A stretch of 64,000 bases of DNA, taken from NCBI GenBank assembly GCA_020796225.1, contig CM036754.1:20960867-21024866 (forward strand). Reading direction: 5' to 3'. The DNA is from Arion vulgaris. Lineage: Eukaryota; Mollusca; Gastropoda; Stylommatophora; Arionidae. Shown here piece by piece: positions 33,604 through 64,000 of this stretch (position 1 is its first letter; every line of letters starts with the position of its first letter). Both the position numbers and the translations under genes were made by a program. The notes beneath the pieces are model-generated. The model did no database searches and was not told the origin of the DNA. It was given only the letters and a program-made list of their open reading frames with translations.

Positions 33604-33720
33604 CAGAGTTAACTCCTTGTGTACCAAACGCCATATTACGTGGCTTTGGGTTGGACACCTTTCTACCAGGAGCCACACTAAAGGGCGTTTTTATTCTAAA
33701 AACATTTCTTTGCCCTGGTC
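33604..33720 (-). CDS. possible terminal exon, unidentified gene
   Basis: On the minus strand a long pyrimidine tract ending TTAACTTCTAG precedes an open frame GPGQRNVFRIKTPF, SVAPGRKVSNPKPRN, MAFGTQGVNSVY and stop. The splice acceptor and the low-repeat coding character are suggestive. I found no upstream exon, and the frame is also open through the tract, so a decayed retrocopy or chance is possible. I cannot name a family. Confidence 0.25.
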
Positions 33721-33899
33721 CACTAGAAGTTAAAAAAAAACATAAAACAACACATGTAGGATCTCTGTTGTGTGGAAGGCATGGTGCTTTGCCTCTCGCT
33801 CCAAAAGCATTTGGTTCGCTACTTTGTAGAGTGATCAGGTTATTTCTCAATGATCCCCGATCACAATTTAGGTAAAATTGAATTCTTATGCCTATCAGA

Positions 33900-34145
33900 G
33901 ATGGAGGGGTGTTTGTAGATTAAGCAATAGGAGCTTGATCACAACACAAGAGTACCAGGTTCAAATTCCGGGCAGTTTGGAAGCAACTTTATCCCCACAG
34001 AATTTAACGAGTGGTTAAAAATGTACCTCATCATTCAGAAGGCAATGGCAAACTACTGAATGTATAAGTGGTGCCTAGAAAATCGACGACTCATTTACTG
34101 TAGTTGATGGCGAAGTCATGCAAGGATATGTCACGATTTTTATTT
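33900..34145 (+). mobile_element. SINE-N copy
   Basis: The head includes AGCTTGATCACAACACAAGA and CAGGTTCAAATTCCGG (B-box). The body includes CATTCAGAAGGCAATGGCAA, CTACTGAATGTATAAGTGGT and GCCTAGAAAATCGACGACTC. The copy at 50455 matches across all of these. Confidence 0.7.
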
Positions 34146-34147
34146 TT

Positions 34148-34240
34148 CTATCAGAGGTGGATGTAAAATGTGGGTCCAATGTTCAAATTGAGCATATCAA
34201 GGAAAAATTGAGAGCTGAAAATCTACAAAAGAAGTCTTGA
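34148..34240 (+). mobile_element. SINE-P 3' half
   Basis: TATCAGAGGTGGATGTAAAA, the CCAATGTTCAA block and GAGAGCTGAAAATC match 395-620. Confidence 0.5.
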
Positions 34241-34329
34241 GTTGCAACTTTTTTTTTTTCAGATTTAATTTGAAATTAAATTTTAATGTTTTTCAATTTT
34301 TACCATCCTTAAAATTAAATCAGGTAATC

Positions 34330-34605
34330 TTATCACTGCTACAAAGTGTGTGCACTACTACTGAGATAGGCATAAACTGTCTGTTGAATCGATCCAGAGA
34401 TTTAAGTAGTTTGGAGTTACCCGTTGTACAAGTAGAACTGGATGCCTGAGAGGCAGAGTGAGGAGTGTTTAATCAGTGAGCCACGGAAACCATCAGTATG
34501 CATACTCTTTGAAATCTGTTGGGGGAGACAGAGCACCTATGGGTCTGCCCGGAGTGCAATGACGTCAGTTTAGTAACCAGTAACCAATGATAATGGTTAT
34601 GTCAA
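34330..34605 (+). pseudogene. LINE-H 3' end
   Basis: The translation includes LNRSRDLSSLELPVVQVELDA and decayed sequence collinear with 57777-58000. The shared final stretch is GGGTCTGCCCGGAGTGCAAT and GACGTCAGTTTAGTAACCA. Confidence 0.65.
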
Positions 34606-34844
34606 TCATTCAATCAATCAAAACACAAGTATAACAGATACAAATTTATTGAAGAAATAAACAAAATGTAAAAAAAAACACAATAATTTGTTAAATTCAA
34701 AAGAAATTCAGAAATCAAGACAAAGAAAATAATGTATAAAAATTATCATGAAAAAATAAATGAAAGATTTTCTGCAGAAAGAAATGAAAAGTTACTTGAA
34801 GAAACTAATTAAAGAATGAATAGATCTTCTTCTTCTTCTTAAAG

Positions 34845-34980
34845 ATGAATGAAAGGTTACTTGAAGAAATGGATGAAATGTTCCTTGAAGAAATGGATGA
34901 AATGTTCCTTGAAGAAATGGATGAAATGTTCCTTGAAGAAATGGATGAAATGTTCCTTGAAGAAATGGATGAAATGCTTT
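34845..34980. repeat. 24-bp minisatellite, left block
   Basis: Five to six units of GAAGAAATGGATGAAATGTT plus CCTT, in a 24-bp phase that leaves frames open. It is separated from the right block by the foldback element. Confidence 0.9.
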
Positions 34981-34984
34981 TTAA

Positions 34985-35670
34985 AGAGGGGATTTGGTAG
35001 TATGGGGTCAAGAAATTATTTTCGTTGTTTTCATATTAATGAAAAATGTATATAACCATTTTGAAAGATTATGACTTAGAAGAGTAGAAAAAGGTTAGTT
35101 TATAAAAAATGTCAAAGCGTTACCATGGAAACAATACAAAATGGCCACCAAACACAAAATTTTAAATCCCTAAGGCTCTGAATCTAATGAATGTAAATTA
35201 ATTCTGTTTTCACTCTAAGGTGCGCAATTATAATATCTAAAATATTACAGATGCTTTATAGGATATATTTAATATTACATTTTTATAAAATTTGGTAAAA
35301 TACCCTCAAAATTAGGTAATAAAACCCCACTTTGTGTTGTGTGTGTGTGTGTGTGTGGGTGGGGTGTTTACCCAAAAATTTATAAAAAATGTAATATTTA
35401 ATATATCCTAAAAGCATGTGTAATATTTACATATTACAACTGCTCACCTTAGAGTAAAAACATAATTCCTTTATATTCATTAGATTCAGAGCCTTGGGTA
35501 TTTGAAATTTTGTGTTTGGTGGCCATTTTGTATGGTTTCCATGGCAACTCGTGGACATTTTTGTAAACTAACCTTTTTTTAACTCTTTAAGTCATAATCT
35601 CTCAAAATGGTTATACAAATCTACATCAATATGAAAACAACGAAAACAAACTCCAGACCAGAGCCTCCCC
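34985..35670. mobile_element. foldback (palindromic) element flanked by TTAA
   Basis: The two halves are imperfect reverse complements over ~330 bases per arm. For example, AATGGCCACCAAACACAAAA at ~35140 pairs with TTTTGTGTTTGGTGGCCATT at ~35508, and GGCTCTGAATCTAATGAAT pairs with ATTCATTAGATTCAGAGCC. A GT microsatellite sits at the centre near 35340. TTAA occurs at 34981-34984 and 35671-35674. No coding capacity was seen. Confidence 0.8.
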
Positions 35671-35689
35671 TTAAAGAAATGAATGATTC

Positions 35690-36120
35690 CTAGAAATAGG
35701 AATGGAAGATTTCTTGAAGAGATGAATGAAAGGTTACTTATATTAGAGGTTACTTGAAGAAATAGATGAAATGTTCTGTGAAGAAACTGATGAAATGTTC
35801 CATGAGGAAAAATTCATTGAAGAAACTGATGAATGTTCCTTGAAGAAATGGATGAAATGCTCCCAAAAGAAATTGATGAAATGCTCCTTGAAGAAACTAA
35901 TAAAATGTTCCTTGAAGAAACTGATGAAATGTTCCCAGAAGAAATGTTCCTTGAAGAAACAAATGAAATGTTCCTTGAAGAAACTAATAAAATGTTCCTT
36001 GAAGAAACTGATGAAATGTTCCCTGAAAAAATGTTCCTTGAAGAAACAAATGAAATGTTCCTTGAAGAAACAAATGAAATGCTCTTTGAAGAAATGTATG
36101 TAACATTGCTGTTTGAAGAA
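35690..36120. repeat. 24-bp minisatellite, right block
   Basis: Around 15 units of CTTGAAGAAACTGATGAAAT plus GTTC, with higher-order copies containing a shortened GAAGAAATGTTC unit. It is the same unit type as 34845-34980. Confidence 0.9.
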
Positions 36121-36439
36121 AATATATTCTTCAAACAGTTAGTGAATTCACTTTCGGTCAAGATGATGTGATATAAGATAATTTTAAAAATACAACTTCT
36201 GATATGAATGCACCACGAAACAATAGTTTAAAAAATGTTTCAATACAATTTTACATATTTTAGAATTACAGTTTAAGATACAATCTTAAAGAATTAGAGT
36301 TGATTTTACAATCAATTGGTCCAAGTAAATCTAAACAAATACACAATAAAACAACATGACTGACTGTACTACATATGTAAAAGGAAATAGAACCAGTTTT
36401 CATACCATGTGATATATTTGAGAATATGATGTTAGGCCC

Positions 36440-36545
36440 ATATTTTTCTTAGACCAATGTAACACTATTGCTGATGTGGTCAACATTACACAGGCTGTCT
36501 TTACTTTTCAGTGTTTCTCTGGTATCCAATAGTGGCCGGGTTAAT
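36440..36545 (-). mobile_element. SINE-B body fragment
   Basis: On the minus strand GGATACCAGAGAAACACTG and a decayed ATGTTGACCACATCAGC block match the SINE-B body. Confidence 0.55.
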
Positions 36546-36649
36546 GTTTTCACAAATAGTGTCCACTATAGTGGAAAGCTACTATATATAGGAGCCGCTA
36601 GCAGCTGGAAAAATCCACTATAAAAATCCTATTATGTACTTCTTCACTT

Positions 36650-36892
36650 TATAATATCCACTTCACTTCTCCACTTTAAAATATCCACTTCACTTCTCCA
36701 CTTTAAAATATCACCTTTACTTCAACAGCAGAAATACCTCTACTTCAAAACATTAACATCACCTTCAGTGTAATAGTTAACAAAAAATACCTGTACTTCT
36801 ACACTTTAAAAATACCACCCTTTTTGTTACACTTTGAAAATACCACAAATTTTACACTTTAAAAATACAATTTTTACACTTTAAAATAATAA
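36650..36892. repeat. 28-bp minisatellite, left block
   Basis: Decayed copies of CTTCACTTCTCCACTTTAAA and TTTTTACACTTTAAAAATAC. The same unit resumes at 37965. Confidence 0.8.
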
Positions 36893-36898
36893 TAATAA

Positions 36899-37968
36899 TT
36901 CCTCTCGTACGTTATACGTTACATAGGGCCTGCAAGCAATTTCTCCATACTGCTCTATCCCAGGCAACTCGCTCAATCTCCTCCATGGAACTGAGACCGA
37001 TATTTCCTGCCTCTCTCAGCAAAGTTCGTTTCAGGGTCTCCTTAGGTCGACCTCTCTTTCTTGAACCCTTTGCATCCCACTTCAATGCCTGCTTTGATAT
37101 TCGTTGATCATTTCTCCTCAATGTGTGTCCAACATATCTCCATCTTCTCTTTCTTATAACAGTTGTCACTAGTGGTTGACCAGACATGTCTCTGATTTCA
37201 TCACTTCTGAATTCGTTCCATTTTATATTAATTATTTTTCGTAGACATCTATTTTCAAATGCATTCAACTTGCTTTCTATATCTTTAGTCATTTTCCAAC
37301 TCTGCTGGCATATGTTAGGATTGATACAACATTTGAATTGGAAATTTGTAATTTAGTTTTAATACTAAATAACTTGCAGTTCCATATTTTCTTTAGACTT
37401 TTAAAAGCTGATGTTGCTTTGCCAATTCGTATCATAATTTCTTTTTAACATTTCCTGTGCAATCAAAATTGCTACCTAAATAGGTGAACTGCTCTGTTAT
37501 TTTTATCATTTTAGATTCCAGGGTGATATCTGCGTTACTTGCCATAGGTGTCTTCATTATATTTTTTTTTTCATAGCTTATCTGCAGTCCAACTTTTGAT
37601 GCTATAGATGACAAGTTGTCTGTTTTTCTTTGCATATCTTGGTTGTTTCTACTTAACAAGGCAATATCATCTGCAAAATCCAAATCTTCTAGTTGACTAT
37701 TTTCTACCCAATCGATGCCAGTTTCACCCCTGCAACATTTTCGCATCACCCAGTCAATGGCCACTCCAAATAGTAGCGGAGATATAATACAGCCTTGCTT
37801 TACTCCGGTTTCAACCATAAACCAGTCACTGTGTCCACCATCAGTGCGAACTGCACACTGTGAACCCTCATAGAGGCTCTTAATAATGTTTATTATTTTG
37901 TCTGGTATTTCATAGCATCTCAGAATATTCCACAGGGAGATTCTGTGTAGACTATCAAAGACTTTTTT
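36899..37968 (-). pseudogene. LINE-A, longest copy: RT palm, thumb and C-terminus
   Basis: Minus-strand translation runs FDSLHRISLWNIL, LYEGSQCAVRTD, GVKQGCIISPLLFGVAIDWV (RT motif), LEDLDFADDIALLS (catalytic A-D-D), FTYLGSNFDCTG, a frameshift, then RWRYVGHTLRRNDQRISK and KRGRPKETLKRTLLREAGN. It is a 5'-truncated RTE-like non-LTR element. The 3' end is GAGAGGAATTATTATTATTA, an ATT microsatellite tail. It lies inside a 28-bp minisatellite. Confidence 0.9.
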
Positions 37969-38185
37969 AAAATACCACCTTTATTTTTACACTTTGAAAA
38001 TACCACTAATTTTTACACTTTAAAAATTCAATTTTTATACTTTAAAAATACCACGTTTATTTTTACACTTTAAAAATACCACCTTTACTTTTACATTTTA
38101 AAAATACCACCTTGATTTTTACACTTTAAAAATATGATCTTTATTTGTACACTTTAAAAATAGCATCTTTACTATTACATATTTA
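37969..38185. repeat. 28-bp minisatellite, right block
   Basis: About seven units of TTTTTACACTTTAAAAATAC plus CACCTTTA, continuing the block that ends at 36892. Confidence 0.85.
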
Positions 38186-38309
38186 TCCACTGAATAATAT
38201 AAAAACTTGGCAATATTTAATGGATCGAATCTTATCAAAATTTTAAAAAATGCCATAAATGGGCTATAATATTCAATACAAATGTATGGACAGCATTATT
38301 TGGGACATG

Positions 38310-38475
38310 GGTGAATTCTTTTCTCAGGGATACCTTAGAAGTATTGCAGGTCTACAGAACTCATGCTTTGTGCAATACTCTCGGCAGATGGCGTACTATT
38401 TCTGCAGAGAGTAACCGAGCCATATGGTGGGAACCTGGTACAATGAAGTCAATTCCTCACATCTAGACTCCCATA
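38310..38475 (+). mobile_element. SINE-A body fragment
   Basis: GCTTTGTGCAATACTCTCGG, CAGATGGCGTACTATTTCTG and ACAATGAAGTCAATTCCTCA match the SINE-A body. The head is missing. Confidence 0.65.
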
Positions 38476-38744
38476 TGAGACATTTGTATGTGTCTCAGTT
38501 GAGGAAAACCTTTTTGATGTGACTCTGGTATTGCATTTAGTCAATAGAGTTTCAGTTTAGATACTAAAGTTCTTTTCTTCACATCATTTACAGGTGGCTT
38601 TCCATGGAAATGACTAGTTAATATCGTACAATTTTTGATTAACAAGGATTCTAGACCATGGTCAGCAGAATTTCATGGCAGTTTTGTGAGGATTCCAACA
38701 AGCCATGACATTTACACTTGAGATGTCCACTTCTTTCTATTTTG

Positions 38745-38880
38745 GGAGGGATGGGGGCCTTGACGGCGCTGCTGAGTTCATGCACAGCTACTGAGATCTT
38801 TATGTGTAACAAAGAGATCAGAGCACACATGGTACTCATCGAAGTGCAACGATGATGGTCCAATCAATCAATTTATATAT
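38745..38880 (+). repeat. repeat J
   Basis: GCTGAGTTCATGCACAGCTA, CTGAGATCTTTATGTGTAAC and GAAGTGCAACGATGATGG match 1195-1345. Confidence 0.5.
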
Positions 38881-39426
38881 TTGAAAAGAGATTGGAATAG
38901 TGCTCGTTGACAGTACTAGCAGAGTACATGTCGCATACAGATTTTCTGGATGTTTATTTAGACTCTACCGATAATGCATATGTCAGTTTTGTATTGAAGT
39001 CTTCATCTGTGGTCTTAAACCCCATTGACCTCTGCTATTCTCTTACTTCTGTCTGTCTAAAGCAACAGGCTACAGTAGCACTATAAGAAAATCGTAGCAT
39101 ATCCTTTACAGGACGTAGCCATCAACCATAGCACTATATACAGATTGTTAAAAGAACACTGTGCTTTCAGTACCTATGTCCTCAGTGATGAAGAAGCATG
39201 CTACTTTTCAGTTCATCAAATTCATTTGTAGATATGTATTGATTGCTAGACTTGTTATTTTCTGGGGGAGAGAGAAGAAATAAATAACAATTAATCTAGT
39301 ACAAACAATGATGACAAAATTGACAGCAGCAGGATAAGCTTCATGACTGATCACATGATGAAATCTATAATGCTTGATACCACTATCTGTAAGCTATTTA
39401 TATCATCATCTGCAATTAATTTATTC
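38881..39426. other. unassigned sequence
   Basis: A short SINE-N-like remnant lies near 39085-39130. Otherwise nothing was recognised. Confidence 0.35.
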
Positions 39427-39678
39427 TCGAGCGCTCCATATCGACCACTTGTTAACCACTCTGTGTGATTTGTATGTGATCTCTGAGTCTAAGTGCGATT
39501 GTACATTATGCTAGTTATGCGCCTACAAGTAGGCCAGTGCATCTGATTTCTGCAACGCTTTTTATTTACTAGCGTAGTTTCCATAGGCTCCTACCTCAGT
39601 CGCATCTTATGACATGCCTTGTAGGTCGCAGTGGTACTATTCTTTGCTTCCCTTGCAGGCCCTGGCACCACATGGGTG
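39427..39678 (-). mobile_element. SINE-E copy
   Basis: The minus strand has the order CACATGG head, ACTGCGACCTACAAGGCATG, GTAGGAGCCTATGGAAAC, TAGTAAATAAAAAGCG, CCTACTTGTAGGCGCATAAC, GTGGTTAACAAGTGGTCG and GAGCGCTCGAG. It supplies the first AATAAA seen on the gene strand below the CCDC9-like stop codon. Confidence 0.75.
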
Positions 39679-40384
39679 TCAATTAATTTCAATTAACATC
39701 TACAACTTATTTAACATAATATTAGTTAACATTAGTTGGCGAGAGCAGCTGTGCATAGACCGCAGTAGTGATGATTCAACTTGTCCCTTCCTATTCCTGT
39801 GTTTTGTGTCGGTTCAGGTTTCAAATTCTGCACATGTGATATGTATGTTCATTATGGGAATGTTGTTTTCGAGAGATGGTCATGCTAGAGTGGGTTTTCG
39901 TGCGATTGTTTCGCTGCTGATCGTTGCTGACATGCAATGTTTGCATTAGTTTGAATACGGTGGTTCAGGGATGAGCCCTCTCTCCATTTGAAAAGATGCT
40001 GAAGTCGGCGATACTATGCCAGAAAGGTGCACCAGAAACCATAGTATCACGCAGATAACACTATATATGACGATTAAACCATTCAATTAAAAGTTATGAT
40101 GTTGATCAACCTAGCGAGCGTTGCATAGTTAAGTCGATACATTCAAACCTACAACTCATCAGAGATTAACTCCAGACAACAGTTGACTTCATCATAAGAG
40201 CACACCTGACCTTGTTTGGAGGTATAATCATCCAAATAGAGATCGCAAGAATAAGTCATCATTAGTACCAGTCCTTTTTTCTCACAATAGTAGTAGACCT
40301 AATTTCTGTCTTGAGGGACCCTAGAGCTGTGCACCTGAATAGATAATTCACATCTCTATTGATGACTGTACAAACTGATTCAAG

Positions 40385-40490
40385 AGTGGCAATTTTTATG
40401 CATACTCTTGATATCTTTGAGAGGAGACTGAGCACCTATGGGTCTGCCAGTGCAATGACATCAGTTTAGTAACCAATAAACAAATTTCTG
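40385..40490 (+). pseudogene. LINE-H 3' end fragment
   Basis: TGCATACTCTTGATATC, GAGCACCTATGGGTCTGCC and CATCAGTTTAGTAACCAATA match the terminus at 57900-58010. Confidence 0.65.
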
Positions 40491-40750
40491 TCCAAAATCT
40501 CCACAAAATAATGAGGCAGGTCTCTTGAGATTGGATTGCATCCTGGAGTAAAGCCTCTGTTTGATCAGTCTGTGCTGAAAATGTAACATCCCACTCCACA
40601 TGTTATTTCTCCAGATATGTCTTCAGTAACTGTTTCCAATGTGTCAGAGTTTTTTCCTCCTACAAAAATATGACAGAAGGCCCAGAAAAAATGGCAGATA
40701 ACTGACTAGTAAATTCAAATGTGAGAAATGGGAATACTGTTATGGCATAT

Positions 40751-40938
40751 CTACAAATATAAATCTCTGCAAACATATTACATAACATGGGCTTGATCAC
40801 ATATATTTGCATTCTACAAATATAAATCTCTATAAACATATTACATAACATGGGCGTGACCACATATATCTGCATTCTACAAATATAAATCTCTATAAAC
40901 ATATGACATACCATGGGTTTTCCCTGGAGCACATGTTT
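40751..40938. repeat. 63-bp tandem repeat, ~3 copies
   Basis: CTACAAATATAAATCTCT starts at 40751, 40814 and 40877, each followed by AAACATATTACATAACATGG-type sequence. It lies directly downstream of the CCDC9-like stop codon, so it would fall in the 3' untranslated region if transcription continues. Confidence 0.8.
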
Positions 40939-63583
<22,645 letters not shown>

Positions 63584-63764
63584 CTAGCAAATGAAGGATT
63601 AAAAACAAAAAGTTCCCAGTTTAAACCAAACTTGTTATCACAATACTAGTATAATACACATGGTGGTAGTTTATTTATGCATATAATTTGATTGTAAACT
63701 GACAAACCACCAAACAACCAATAGAATCAAAGTCTACGCAGTGGTTCCTTTCCAATAAGTCCAC

Positions 63765-64000
63765 AACATCATCTAGTCAAATAGCTTGTCCTGAGCAGAA
63801 CTTTGCCACAAGTCCTTCGGAATTTCTCTCTCTCATAGGCCAGATGTTCCACCTCTGCAGTCATCATGCTCAAACCATCAGTGACATTCTGACTCCATCT
63901 TATCTGTGGTCTTCTTCTTCTTTTCTTTGCCGAATGCCCCTTCCATGATGGTCTTCTCCAATCCTTCATGTATCTTTATATGTCAAAAATACTTCAATTT
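63765..64000 (-). pseudogene. LINE-E 3' fragment running off the window
   Basis: Minus-strand translation: MKDWRRPSWKGHSAKKRRRR, PQIRWSQNVTDGLSMMTAEV and EHLAYEREKFRRTC, parallel to 2170-2640. It ends with GATGAT. Confidence 0.75.

Noticed and set aside
34805..36171. Lysine- and glutamate-rich coiled-coil-like open frames
   Set aside because: They come from 24-bp tandem repeats, open in several frames and both strands, and are interrupted by a palindromic element.

Overview
This is an AT-rich, transposon-saturated piece of an invertebrate nuclear genome. The introns, the families of non-LTR retrotransposon, Penelope-like, piggyBac and hAT remnants, the tRNA-headed SINEs and the many minisatellites point to an animal. 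A lophotrochozoan, perhaps a mollusc, is my guess, but nothing in the window fixes the species. No bacterial-type operon, CRISPR array, rRNA or functional tRNA gene was seen.

Only one host protein-coding gene can be supported. It lies on the minus strand from 63583 down to 40939. Seven exons join in consistent phase with GT-AG borders and encode the C-terminal ~565 residues of a CCDC9-family protein (coiled-coil domain containing 9, an RNA-metabolism-associated family). The 5' exon or exons lie beyond the right edge of the window. Its introns are filled with LINE, SINE and Penelope fragments and long AT microsatellites.

Layout. 1-10 kb: LINE 3' ends and SINEs. 10-17 kb: piggyBac and Tigger-like MITEs and three long minisatellites (33 bp, a TTGTAA-rich unit, 41 bp). 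17-27 kb: LINEs, a Penelope 3' end, a hAT MITE with a perfect 8-bp target duplication, a 23-bp minisatellite, and a SINE whose tRNA-like head is triplicated. 28-38 kb: a 57-bp minisatellite, LINEs, a ~62-bp minisatellite, a TTAA-flanked foldback element that splits a 24-bp minisatellite, and a LINE that splits a 28-bp minisatellite. 38-64 kb: the CCDC9-like gene with intronic repeats, and near 61-62 kb an internally deleted piggyBac element carrying a nested LINE.

The genes do not form a pathway. The interest lies in the repeat biology, above all a group of SINE-like subfamilies (C, D, E, M below) that share a 3' module ending in a GAA-rich tail but differ elsewhere. Family letters (LINE-A to I, SINE-A to P) are labels for this window only, not database names. 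Repeat boundaries were read by eye and may be off by tens of bases.
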